A stretch of 64,000 bases of DNA from an uncultured Mycoplasmatota bacterium (GTDB lineage Bacteria > Bacillota_I > Bacilli_A > RF39 > UBA660). A model generated the notes under the pieces. The model did not search any database. It had not been told where the DNA came from and saw nothing but the letters and a program-made list of their open reading frames with translations. Shown here in pieces: positions 56,301-63,785 of the stretch (the stretch's first letter is position 1; every line of letters starts with the position of its first letter). The stretch spans positions 1 to 64,000 of the forward strand of contig CAMSCJ010000006.1 in the NCBI GenBank assembly GCA_947056845.1, in the 5' to 3' direction. The position numbers and the translations under genes were made by a program.

Positions 56301-56650
56301 ATAAAAATTCATTATCAGGTGTAGAAATTGGAATTTATGATTTAGATGGTAATTTATTAAATTCTTATATCACTGATGAAAATGGTGACATAGAGGTTGA
56401 GTTAGAGTATGGGTCATATTATTTTCAAGAAATTAAAAGCCTTGATGGTTATATTCTAAATGATGAAAAGGTATATTTTGATATCAACGAAGATGGTGAG
56501 TATATACAATATACGCTAGTTAATGAAACTGAGACAATAGAAGTTCCTAACACAAAACTTAATAATTGTAAGATTTTAGATATAATTGGTTTTATTTTAA
56601 TTATTGTAGGAGTTAGTTATATAACTTATGATAAAAAAAGAAAAAAATAA
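53327..56650 (+). CDS. Cell-wall anchored thioester/SpaA-repeat adhesin
   Basis: A 1107-residue surface protein. It has a signal peptide (about 1-26), then a thioester domain with TVYCIEQG (Cys68) and RMATQALVWEAITG (Gln122), whose Cys-Gln bond lets such proteins attach covalently to host targets. Three nearly identical 97-residue SpaA-type units (about 268-558) follow, then at least four diverged SpaA/Cna-B domains. At the end are a sorting signal (EVPNTKLNN), a membrane segment and KKRKK. Start TTG 53327 is close to AGAAGGG. The adjacent sortase overlaps its end. Confidence 0.9.
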   Translation: MNKIKIFLLSIISLIGSILFIDKVYARTDEYLTVDTQAGVFYTMTGDDGYFSADPFSYYTMDGKTVYCIEQGVKLDGRFFHGEEGFTNSPFPLEINRRIEIIGHYGYDYPGHQTQKYRMATQALVWEAITGYNVNFYTENYGWGDYIDVSYEREQIMNLVNNHYIKPSFNNQTFNVSLNQELVLDDTNYKISDYQIYNSNGNDVKIENNKLFITANKVGQTSIQFVKKNYDSATTFFYVADDGYSQKLAFFRSSDPMISLINLNVVGGKIKIKKVDSETNLCKSQGQASLIGAKYGVYDSSSNLVETLTIGDDCSATTDYLPYGNYKIKELSASTGYEIDVKVYDATITDTNIVEVISSENVIRGKIRIKKYDSETNSCKSSGQATLIGAKYGIYDSNNNLVDTLTIGDDCTATSKYLPYSKYQIREISAPIGYELDTKVYDINITDTSIVDVISNENVIRGKIRIKKADSETNSCKSQGQASLIGAKYGIYDSNNNLVETLIIGDDCTATTNYLPYGNYKIKELSAPIGYEIDTKVYDVNIINTSIIEVVSKEKVIKNYISILKQYDYVDGNTTFLNAESGITFEIYNQDNVLYDTITTDKNGYATLEISYGIWKFHQVNSHIGFEKIYDFYITVNENSESEQYYNILNNKLSAYLKVVKVDSETGNTIAIADTTFKILNTDTNQYVSQFVAGKVYDTFKTDSDGVMTTYLKLESGNYKLIEVSSPHNYLINTDGLEFTIGEDTYYNYTTYGAFVTVYFDDQVIKGQIEINKKGEDVVIENGNFTYQSKPLENVVFEIYANEDILSADGNTLYYGKDQLVDTITTNKDGYAISKPLYLGSYYVIETKTNDDYVLDSKKYEFTLVEKDNKTPIVYHNYNAVNCLKKGILEFTKTDIATGKGIADTKVEIYHLKDDGISELVFTGITDYDGKITITDLFIGRFTIIETDSATGYKLSDEIVSFEIKENGEIVKANMTNEKIKSTIKIHKIDDNKNSLSGVEIGIYDLDGNLLNSYITDENGDIEVELEYGSYYFQEIKSLDGYILNDEKVYFDINEDGEYIQYTLVNETETIEVPNTKLNNCKILDIIGFILIIVGVSYITYDKKRKK
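54128..55000 (+). repeat. Three tandem 291-bp repeats within the adhesin gene
   Basis: Units begin with GGTAAAATAA at 54128, 54419 and 54710, exactly 291 bp (97 codons) apart. All share GQASLIGAKYG or GQATLIGAKYG, TIGDDC and KVYD. The DNA is similar enough for slippage or recombination to change the copy number. Confidence 0.88.
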
Positions 56651-57251
56651 GAGTCATGTTATTATACTTGGCTCTTTATTTATAATAATAGGTATGATTT
56701 TATTAATTTCAAAGTATATAAATAATTATAATTTAAGCAAATTAAATGATAAACGAATAGCAAATTTTTTCAATAATTCTAGTATTAATAATAGAATTGT
56801 TGAAGATAATCAAGTTAATGTTAATGTTGACAATAATGTTGTTGACAATTATATTGCTGTTTTAGAGATACCAAGTATAAAACTAAAAAAGGGAATTTTT
56901 TCCAAAGATAATGTAAACAATAATGTTGATAAAAATATACAAATTTTATATGAGTCAACGATGCCTGATGAATTAGGTAATTTTATTTTGGCAGGACATT
57001 CAGGATCTAGTAATGTTTCATTTTTTAAAAATTTAGATTATCTAAAAAATGGTGATTTAATTTATGTTTATTATAATAACTTTAAGTATATTTATAAAGT
57101 TGTTGATTCCTATTATGAGATTAAAGATGGTGATATTCAAATTTCTAAAAATTATAAAAAACCAATCATTACATTGACTACTTGTAGTCAAAATGATAAT
57201 GAAAACCAACTTGTCTTAATTGGTGAATTAATAAATAAGGTTATGTATTAG
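56628..57251 (+). CDS. Sortase for the adjacent adhesin
   Basis: A 207-residue transpeptidase. An N-terminal membrane anchor (VIILGSLFIIIGMILLI) is followed by a sortase fold: YIAVLEIPSIKLKKGI, catalytic His124 in FILAGHSG and Cys186 in TLTTCS. The usual catalytic Arg is replaced: ENQLVLIG has Gln194 there. It should cut the VPNT sorting signal of the upstream protein, whose gene it overlaps by 23 bp. The class is not certain. Confidence 0.85.
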   Translation: MIKKEKNKSHVIILGSLFIIIGMILLISKYINNYNLSKLNDKRIANFFNNSSINNRIVEDNQVNVNVDNNVVDNYIAVLEIPSIKLKKGIFSKDNVNNNVDKNIQILYESTMPDELGNFILAGHSGSSNVSFFKNLDYLKNGDLIYVYYNNFKYIYKVVDSYYEIKDGDIQISKNYKKPIITLTTCSQNDNENQLVLIGELINKVMY

Positions 57252-57264
57252 GGGGTGTATATAA

Positions 57265-58620
57265 ATAATACAAGTTTTAACTGTAACACAAGTTAAGCAA
57301 CATTGGTATACTGATATTTATCGAACAGTCATGTGGAATATTGGGAAAGGTATTATGTGGCTATTAGATGGTTTTTTTGGAATCATTAATCAAATTTGGC
57401 GTTATCAATTTTTTAATAATGAATATGTAAATAAAATTTTTAGTGGTGCAATAATTGTTGCTAGTAGTTGGCTTATATTAAAAGTTGTTATTGAGATTAT
57501 TATGAACTTTATTGTAAAGAATGATGGTAAGGGAAATCCTTTAACTATTTATCGAGGCATTGTTCTTGCTATTGTTATGATGTTTTTAATAACACCACTT
57601 TTTAATTTTGGGCATAATATGTCAACTGCTTTAACTGATGATGTAATTAAAATATCAGGCTTTAATACGGGAACTAATGTTGAGACAAGTATTTCAAAAG
57701 CGATAGTACGGTCGATGGTATATGATAATGAAACTAAAGATGAAGATATTGAGTATATAGTTAACAATTGGAAAAGTGTAAGTATTAATTCTACTGATGG
57801 TGGTTTTGTAGGAATTGGTGATTGTTATAAATATTCTTTAAATTTCTTTATGTTAATTATTATTGCAATTGTCACAATTTTTCTTTTGTTTTTTGTTGCT
57901 ATTCAAATGTCTAAAAGAGTTATGGAAATTGCTCTTTTTAAGATTATAGCACCTTTTTGTTGTACGAGTTTGACAAACAATGGGAAAGCCTTTGAGACTT
58001 GGTGTAAAAGTTCAATTGGTTTATTTCTTGTAATTGCTGTTCAGTTTATATCAATTGGTTTAATGCTTAATATGTTTAATAGTGCTTTTCAAAATAACGG
58101 AACACTAATAGGTATATTTTTAGTTATAGGGGCTTTATTATTTATTATCAGTACACCTACTATTATTAATAGTTTGTTAGGTCAACAATCAGGCATGATG
58201 TCTGCTTTTGGTGATATGCAGTCTCTTATGGCTGTTGGACAAGCATCAGCACAGGGGTTAACTTTAGCAAGGGCAGGAGTAACAGGAGCTTTGTCAACTG
58301 GAGCAAAGGTTATAGGAAAAGGTGGACACTTAATTTCGGGAGGTGCAAATAAAATATCTAATTTATTAACAAAAGGAACAACATTAACAAATGAGCAAAC
58401 GAATCAAGTAAAAGAATCAATTGCTAATCATAATTCATATAAGGCTCAAGAACAAGTAAATAAATTTATAAATCAAAATAGTAAAGGTAAATATGGTAAT
58501 GTTATGCAAATGAATAATTCTGACCCATTTATGTATCCCCATAATTTAAGATATAATCCAATTAGAAATCAATATATTAATAAATCAAACTTAAATAATA
58601 AAGATAGTGGGGTATTATAA
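57265..58620 (+). CDS. VirB6/TrbL-like transfer membrane protein, apparent ATA start
   Basis: About 451 residues with six or so membrane segments (57-400), a Gly/Ala-rich stretch (TGALSTGAKVIGKGGHLISG) and a polar tail. The pattern is that of the VirB6-like channel protein of Gram-positive conjugative elements (CD1107-like). The first ATG (57331) has no ribosome site and cuts off QVLTVTQVKQHWYTDIYRTV, which looks like the family's N-terminus. GGGGGTG (57251-57257) is 7 bp before ATA 57265, directly after an in-frame stop. The gene is coupled to the next by overlap. Confidence 0.8.
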   Translation: MIQVLTVTQVKQHWYTDIYRTVMWNIGKGIMWLLDGFFGIINQIWRYQFFNNEYVNKIFSGAIIVASSWLILKVVIEIIMNFIVKNDGKGNPLTIYRGIVLAIVMMFLITPLFNFGHNMSTALTDDVIKISGFNTGTNVETSISKAIVRSMVYDNETKDEDIEYIVNNWKSVSINSTDGGFVGIGDCYKYSLNFFMLIIIAIVTIFLLFFVAIQMSKRVMEIALFKIIAPFCCTSLTNNGKAFETWCKSSIGLFLVIAVQFISIGLMLNMFNSAFQNNGTLIGIFLVIGALLFIISTPTIINSLLGQQSGMMSAFGDMQSLMAVGQASAQGLTLARAGVTGALSTGAKVIGKGGHLISGGANKISNLLTKGTTLTNEQTNQVKESIANHNSYKAQEQVNKFINQNSKGKYGNVMQMNNSDPFMYPHNLRYNPIRNQYINKSNLNNKDSGVL

Positions 58621-58892
58621 TGTATTTAATTCCTAAAAATATTAAGGTAAAAAAAGAAATATTTAAAGGTTTTGGAATAATTGAAATAATTGTTATTGCT
58701 ATTAGTTTTGGTATAGGTTTTTTATTTCAAAATTTATCAAATAAATTTCAGATAAAAATGTTTTTATTTTGTATATTTCCATTAACAACTTTTTTACTAT
58801 TATTACCTTTACCTAATGGTAGTACAGTATTTGTTATTTTTAAGAAATTTTTAAAATATCATTGTAATCAAAAAAAATATAAGTTTAAATAA
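58620..58892 (+). CDS. PrgI/VirB3-like transfer membrane protein
   Basis: A 90-residue protein: YLIPKNIKVKKEIFKGFGII, then two hydrophobic segments (IIVIAISFGIGFLF and KMFLFCIFPLTTFLLLL) and a basic tail. This is the usual shape of PrgI-family proteins that precede the VirB4 ATPase. Its ATG overlaps the stop of the VirB6-like gene. The expected virB4 does not follow. Confidence 0.72.
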   Translation: MYLIPKNIKVKKEIFKGFGIIEIIVIAISFGIGFLFQNLSNKFQIKMFLFCIFPLTTFLLLLPLPNGSTVFVIFKKFLKYHCNQKKYKFK

Positions 58893-58948
58893 GATTGAAT
58901 ATGTGGTATACTGATTTAAGTAATAAATTTGTTGAATGGAGATTGATT

Positions 58949-59617
58949 ATGAAAAAAACATTATTATCAATTTTAATATTTGGAGTTTTAGTTTTAGGAG
59001 TTATAGGTTGTGGAAAAACAAAAGAAAACGATAATTTAAATGATACATATAACAAGATAGCGAAATATTTTGGAAGTGAAAATGTAGATCGTAGTAATTT
59101 GGGAGCATATTCACTTGATGAAGAAAATAATGTTATTTTAGTAATATTAATAGATAATAGTAAAGAAAAACAAGAAGAATTTATAAAAAATGCTAGTGTC
59201 AATTCAAAATATATTAAATTTGAACAAGGTGGTCCTTATTATACTACATCCAGTTTTGATTTTTATATATTAAAACCAGAATTTCATAATGATATTAGAT
59301 TTAATGATTATTATACAGTTGATAATCGTACAATATATTTAGCAGGTAATCTTGGAGAGTTTTATATAAGAAATCAAGACAAAGATATTACTTTAAAAAC
59401 TTATCTATCAACCTCATTTCAAACATTTGATGATGGAATAAAACATATTACTGATAAATTGGAATTAAAAGAAACTTTAAGAGATGGTGGAACTAAAATT
59501 TACAAATCAAAAGATAAAGATATTACTATGATAGTATGTGATACTACTAAAAATGATAAAAACATATTTATTGGTGATTATTCTATGGATTACACCGATG
59601 GGGATTGTAAGAACTAA
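58949..59617 (+). CDS. Hypothetical lipoprotein
   Basis: A 222-residue lipoprotein: MKKTLLSILIFGVLVLG then lipobox GVIGC with the acyl Cys at residue 22. The mature domain is mixed alpha/beta with one internal Cys pair near the end (MIVCDTTKN, DGDCKN). ATG 58949 follows GGAGATTG. Not recognised. First gene of a cargo block inserted in the transfer operon. Confidence 0.65.
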   Translation: MKKTLLSILIFGVLVLGVIGCGKTKENDNLNDTYNKIAKYFGSENVDRSNLGAYSLDEENNVILVILIDNSKEKQEEFIKNASVNSKYIKFEQGGPYYTTSSFDFYILKPEFHNDIRFNDYYTVDNRTIYLAGNLGEFYIRNQDKDITLKTYLSTSFQTFDDGIKHITDKLELKETLRDGGTKIYKSKDKDITMIVCDTTKNDKNIFIGDYSMDYTDGDCKN

Positions 59618-59704
59618 CAAATTACAATAAGAAAGACTCTTGTAATAGATACTAGATAAGTCAAATTAAAGAAATTTTGATAAAATTAATTTAGAAGAAT
59701 TGTT

Positions 59705-59956
59705 GTGAGAGTAAATAAGAAAATCAAAAAAATCACATTATACATACTAATATATGGAATAGATTGCGAAAATGAAGTTATTTGTAGAGAGGATATGACA
59801 CTTATAATTATAAATGATGATAATAAATATTATTTGACTAACATTGTTGAATATGCGATGACTTCTTATATTAAAAGTGTTAATGGCAATTCATTTAAAC
59901 CGAATTATGATAAACAAATGCGTTATTATGGTGATGGATTTTTAGAGGGGAATTAA
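59705..59956 (+). pseudogene. C-terminal copy of the zinc-ribbon membrane protein at 60514, truncated
   Basis: An 83-residue frame whose REDMTLIIINDDNKYYLTNI and the following EYAM, SYIKSV and MRYYGDG correspond in order to AEDDMFFIIFKINNKYYLAD, ENIM, PYLEDV and REFYGWY at the end of the 60514 product. The zinc ribbon and membrane segment are missing. It points to duplication followed by loss of the 5' part. Confidence 0.55.
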
Positions 59957-59957
59957 T

Positions 59958-60494
59958 ATGAGATGTAGAAGATGTAAAAGTGGCAATTCATATAAAGCCA
60001 ATTATTGTTTAAAATGTGGTAAGGAATTTAATCAAGGGGATAAAGATTTAGCAGTAAATACTGGAATTGTGGCTTTAATTAAAAAAGTTAGAGAAAGTTA
60101 TGATGATATAACTTTAAGCACTATTACTGGTTCATGGCAATTTAGATTAATATCTATTATAATAGTTCTTAGTATAGGTATATTTGGTATCATTCAAAAT
60201 GGTATCCATTTGAAAGTACAAAAAAGTGATAATTACACATATCAATATAACGATAAAGATAAAGAATATTATTTATATACTAAAAGTGATGAAACAAAAT
60301 TAAATCTTTATTCATTAGGTGAAAAAGAGGAAATCAAAGTTGAATATTATGATGGCTCTAATAAATTGATAAATGAAAATACATACGATAATATTGAAGA
60401 TGTTGTTTTATTATCAGCTAAAAATAGTAATTATTATTTACTAAAATATAAAAAAGATACTTTAAAAATATATATTTATAAACTAGAAGATTAA
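59958..60494 (+). CDS. Zinc-ribbon membrane protein
   Basis: A 178-residue protein. A zinc ribbon at the N-terminus (C3-x2-C6 and C17-x2-C20 in MRCRRCKSG and YCLKCGKEF) is cytoplasmic. One membrane segment (LISIIIVLSIGIFGII, about 68-83) is followed by an external beta-rich domain of about 90 residues. GAGGGG precedes the ATG. The plan resembles TcaA-like envelope sensors, but the outer domain is unrecognised. Confidence 0.65.
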   Translation: MRCRRCKSGNSYKANYCLKCGKEFNQGDKDLAVNTGIVALIKKVRESYDDITLSTITGSWQFRLISIIIVLSIGIFGIIQNGIHLKVQKSDNYTYQYNDKDKEYYLYTKSDETKLNLYSLGEKEEIKVEYYDGSNKLINENTYDNIEDVVLLSAKNSNYYLLKYKKDTLKIYIYKLED

Positions 60495-60513
60495 AGTTAT
60501 CAGTGAGGTAGAT

Positions 60514-61359
60514 ATGAAAAAATATTATTGTAATAATTGTGGACATTCAAGTCAAGGAAAGATTAAACATAATAAATGTTCAAACTGTGGTGAAAAATTT
60601 AAAAATAAAAGGAAACTTTTTATTGATTATATACTAGATCAAACTAAAGATGATATAAAGGATAATATCAAAAGTGGCATATTTGATAAAATAAAATATC
60701 TTATACATAAATATTTATATGGTATTGTTTTAAGTGTAACTATAATTGGAATTGTTACCGTTAATGTTGTAATTAAAGATGAGGCAGAAATAGTCCACGA
60801 AAAACCTGAAATATTTAAGGCTACAGTTAAAGAATATAATAGTCCTAATGAGTTATTAAATGATATAGAGATGTATATGAGATCAAGTGATGAAGAATCA
60901 ATAAAAAACTTACTATATCAAAATAATTATCCTGATGAAGCAAAAAAATATAATATAAATACTGAGAATAGTAATTTTTTTATTCATGTAAAAATAGGTG
61001 CTTATGAAAAAAATAAAATTGAAATACATGATAATAAAAATTATATTTATCAATATGAATCTTCAAGCTATTGTAAAAAAGATACAGGTATAGAATGTTT
61101 AGAATTCTATGATTTAACTGATAGTCCATATGAGATTTTTAGTGTAGAATATATTATTGATTTTGTTGTAGATTCTGATAATAATTCCAATATTACTATA
61201 GCTGAAGATGATATGTTTTTTATAATTTTTAAAATTAATAATAAATATTATTTAGCAGATATTATAGAAAATATAATGAATCCATATCTTGAGGATGTTG
61301 ATAGCGATGCATCTAAACTTGATTATGAAACCCAAAGAGAATTTTATGGATGGTATTAA
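60514..61359 (+). CDS. Zinc-ribbon membrane protein, TcaA-like plan
   Basis: A 281-residue protein with an N-terminal zinc ribbon (YYCNNCGHS and KCSNCGEKF), a basic linker, one membrane segment (YGIVLSVTIIGIVTVNVVI, about 69-87) and an external domain of about 190 residues. The last 50 residues match the truncated copy at 59705. TcaA-like proteins share this plan and relate to envelope stress. Function inferred only from topology. Confidence 0.65.
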   Translation: MKKYYCNNCGHSSQGKIKHNKCSNCGEKFKNKRKLFIDYILDQTKDDIKDNIKSGIFDKIKYLIHKYLYGIVLSVTIIGIVTVNVVIKDEAEIVHEKPEIFKATVKEYNSPNELLNDIEMYMRSSDEESIKNLLYQNNYPDEAKKYNINTENSNFFIHVKIGAYEKNKIEIHDNKNYIYQYESSSYCKKDTGIECLEFYDLTDSPYEIFSVEYIIDFVVDSDNNSNITIAEDDMFFIIFKINNKYYLADIIENIMNPYLEDVDSDASKLDYETQREFYGWY

Positions 61360-61470
61360 AATATGAATAATAGGGATAGTTATTTATAGAAAAATATAGG
61401 TTAAAAAATATAAATTGTGTGATATAATTTTGTTGAAATCGATGATGTTCTATCAAGGAGTGATTGTTAT

Positions 61471-62040
61471 ATGAATAAAAAGCATATAATACCAATTATT
61501 TTAATTATTATTGTTTTAGCTATATTAATTTTTTTTGTTCTAAATAAAGAAAAAGAGTATTCGGATGATGAAAATACGTTATATTCAATAAAATTTGATA
61601 ATATAAAATTGCGATTTGAAAGGTATGATTACTCATTAGGTCAAAATCAAATTGTAGGTGTAGAAAAAAGTACAAACAATGGGAAAACATATGAACAACT
61701 AACGGATGAACCTATCATAGTAAGTATGGAGCCAAGATTTATATTTTTAAACAAACAATTGGGGTTTGCAATCTCGAAGCCAAATTTAACAAAAAGTAAT
61801 GATTATATGGGGGTTAAGGTAACACAAGACGGTGGAAAAACATTTGTGAATGGCAAAATTAATTATAATAATCCTAATATTGATATTTTGACTGTTGAAG
61901 AAGTACCTTATTATGATGATGGTTTATTAATGCTACATTGTTCTATTTATCAAATAAAAGATGATCATACTGGTTATGAAGATGTTGACTTAATATTTAT
62001 TAGTAATGATGATGGTTTAAGTTGGAATCTTAATGAATAA
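61471..62040 (+). CDS. Membrane-anchored protein with Asp-box repeats
   Basis: A 189-residue protein. An N-terminal anchor (IIPIILIIIVLAILIFFVL) is followed by three Asp-box-like motifs S/T-x-D/N-x-G-x-T/S-Y/F/W: STNNGKTYEQL, TQDGGKTFVNG and SNDDGLSWNL. These belong to beta-propeller or BNR folds such as sialidases and photosystem assembly factors. Too short for a full propeller. AAGGAGTG precedes the ATG. Confidence 0.6.
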   Translation: MNKKHIIPIILIIIVLAILIFFVLNKEKEYSDDENTLYSIKFDNIKLRFERYDYSLGQNQIVGVEKSTNNGKTYEQLTDEPIIVSMEPRFIFLNKQLGFAISKPNLTKSNDYMGVKVTQDGGKTFVNGKINYNNPNIDILTVEEVPYYDDGLLMLHCSIYQIKDDHTGYEDVDLIFISNDDGLSWNLNE

Positions 62041-62058
62041 CTTTTGTTAGGTGATTAA

Positions 62059-62475
62059 ATGAAAAAGAAAATTTTAGTAACAATTATATTTGTTTTTATT
62101 ATTTTTATAGTTGGATATTTTTCTTTAAAATTAATTTCTGATAATAGAAAAGCTAGATTAGAAAAAATAAGACAAAAACGATATGAAGAGATAAGAAATG
62201 ACATAAATCAAGAAGTGAAAAGGTATATATATGTTGTAGCACCAAGCTGTCATAAAGATGGCGCAGGTTATATCATTACACATAGAACTTTGGTTTATAA
62301 TGGTGGAATGGATAAAGAAAAATTTCTAGATGTTGATAATAAGTCATATTGTAAAGCATCTATTTCAGCTGAATGTGTTGAAGATGGAGAGTGGGATTGG
62401 GAGGTAATGATTAGTTGTAATGATTATGAGGACAATGGTTATGTGAATTGGGATAAAGGTTTTGATGAAAAATAA
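62059..62475 (+). CDS. Small membrane-anchored protein
   Basis: A 138-residue protein: anchor ILVTIIFVFIIFIVGYFSL, a basic helix, then a Cys-containing outer domain (APSCHKDGAG, SYCKAS, AECVED, ISCNDY). Four cysteines in about 60 residues suggest disulphides. Not recognised. It is the last gene before a terminator. Confidence 0.6.
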   Translation: MKKKILVTIIFVFIIFIVGYFSLKLISDNRKARLEKIRQKRYEEIRNDINQEVKRYIYVVAPSCHKDGAGYIITHRTLVYNGGMDKEKFLDVDNKSYCKASISAECVEDGEWDWEVMISCNDYEDNGYVNWDKGFDEK

Positions 62476-62485
62476 ATTGTAATTT

Positions 62486-62516
62486 TTAGAATAGATATTT
62501 GGTCTATTCTTTTTTG
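62486..62516 (+). terminator. Terminator closing the cargo block
   Basis: AGAATAGA (62488-62495) and TCTATTCT (62503-62510) form a perfect 8-bp stem, followed by T5. Confidence 0.8.
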
Positions 62517-62663
62517 TGGATAAGTTGGAATGTATTTTAATAATATTAATCTTATCATTAGTATTTTTTATTAGTAAAAGATCAAATAAATGAAAAAAAT
62601 ATATAGTTCTGATTTTATTTAATACATTTAATGAAATAAGGACTTTTGGAATAATGACCTATA

Positions 62664-62672
62664 TGATATAAT
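62664..62672 (+). promoter_or_regulatory. Extended -10 promoter
   Basis: TGATATAAT with TATAAT at 62667-62672; the -35 region is weak. The gene start is 27 bp downstream. Confidence 0.55.
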
Positions 62673-62698
62673 ACGGTTGATTAAATGAGGTGTTAATA

Positions 62699-63472
62699 GT
62701 GAATATTTTTGAAGATTTCATATCAAATTTGACAAGCGAAAAGGTAGCTTTTATATCCGTTTTAGTGACTATATTATTATATTTATTAGGAAAACGGAGT
62801 GAATTAAAATTAAAAAAACATGAGTTAAAAAAAGACAAATATATGCAATTTATTGAAATTCTGAAACAATCATATTTAAAGAATGGTGAAATAAAAATGG
62901 ATGATTGTATAAGAGAACGCTTTTTTGATTTTGGTTCTACAATATTGGTTTATGGTTCAAGAAAAATGTATAAAAAGTATTGTTTCTTTAGAGAATCTAG
63001 TAGCGATTATATTAAAAAGACTAAATTTTATTATTCGGGATTATCTCTATTTTTAGTTGCAGACTTATTAAATCAAATTAGAAAAGAAGTTGGGTTAAAT
63101 GAATTTGAGTTAGAATTAGGTTATGATTCAATATCATTTTATACCAATGAAATTTTTTTTAATCCATATAGTAGTTTAAATTGGTATAAAGGGAAGATTT
63201 CAGTATTTTTAATAAAGTTTGAATTATTTTTAACTAAAATGATAACTCTTGTTCCAATAAAAATTGTATTCATGTTCTTAATGTTACCATTTAAAATGAT
63301 TTTTTTAATATTACGGGTTACCAATTTTATAATTGTTGGCAAAATAGCAATTAAGATTAGGGATAGAATGAAAAAAATAAAGTTAAAAAGGCAAAATAAA
63401 AAAAATTCAAAAAATATAAGGAGGCGTGATTATTCGCAGAAAAAAAATAAAATTAAACGGAAAAAATTATAA
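62699..63472 (+). CDS. Hypothetical membrane protein with a basic tail
   Basis: A 257-residue protein. One membrane segment near the N-terminus (VAFISVLVTILLYLLG), a central soluble domain, a second hydrophobic region (about 180-215) and a strongly basic C-terminus (KKIKLKRQNKKNSKNIRRRD). GTG 62699 is 6 bp from GAGGTG. The end overlaps the next gene by 41 bp. Not recognised. Confidence 0.6.
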   Translation: MNIFEDFISNLTSEKVAFISVLVTILLYLLGKRSELKLKKHELKKDKYMQFIEILKQSYLKNGEIKMDDCIRERFFDFGSTILVYGSRKMYKKYCFFRESSSDYIKKTKFYYSGLSLFLVADLLNQIRKEVGLNEFELELGYDSISFYTNEIFFNPYSSLNWYKGKISVFLIKFELFLTKMITLVPIKIVFMFLMLPFKMIFLILRVTNFIIVGKIAIKIRDRMKKIKLKRQNKKNSKNIRRRDYSQKKNKIKRKKL

Positions 63473-63785
63473 TATAGGTGTTTATACATATCATAATAAT
63501 CGAATAAGGTTGAGATATGAAAATAATGTAGAGTGCCATGATATTACTTTAAATCTTAATGACATTTATCTTGATAAAGGTAAGGTTGTTTTAGATCCAT
63601 ATATTATAAAAAATGGGCTTATGAAAGTATTAAAGAAAACAAGAATTATAAAAGAAATAAGTAATACTATTAATTATAATTATGTAGATGTTCCTGTTGC
63701 TATTTTAAATATGGGAATTCTAAGAACTTATGATTATGATGGTGTTAATAGACATTTAGAAAGGGTTGCTAAAAATGAAGAATAG
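63432..63785 (+). CDS. Small conserved-looking element protein (DUF4313-like), apparent ATT start
   Basis: About 117 residues: RRKKIKLNGKNYNIGVYTYH, then LNLNDIYLDKGKVVLDPYI and YNYVDVPVAILNMGILRTYD. This resembles small proteins found beside transfer genes in Gram-positive elements. The only canonical start, GTG 63426, is 1 bp from AAGGAGG. ATT 63432, 7 bp away, gives the natural spacing. It overlaps both neighbours. Confidence 0.6.
   Translation: MRRKKIKLNGKNYNIGVYTYHNNRIRLRYENNVECHDITLNLNDIYLDKGKVVLDPYIIKNGLMKVLKKTRIIKEISNTINYNYVDVPVAILNMGILRTYDYDGVNRHLERVAKNEE

Noticed and set aside
58885-59202. 105-codon minus-strand frame over the lipoprotein gene
   Set aside because: It is antisense to a lipoprotein with a clear signal and ribosome site, and has no start signals of its own.
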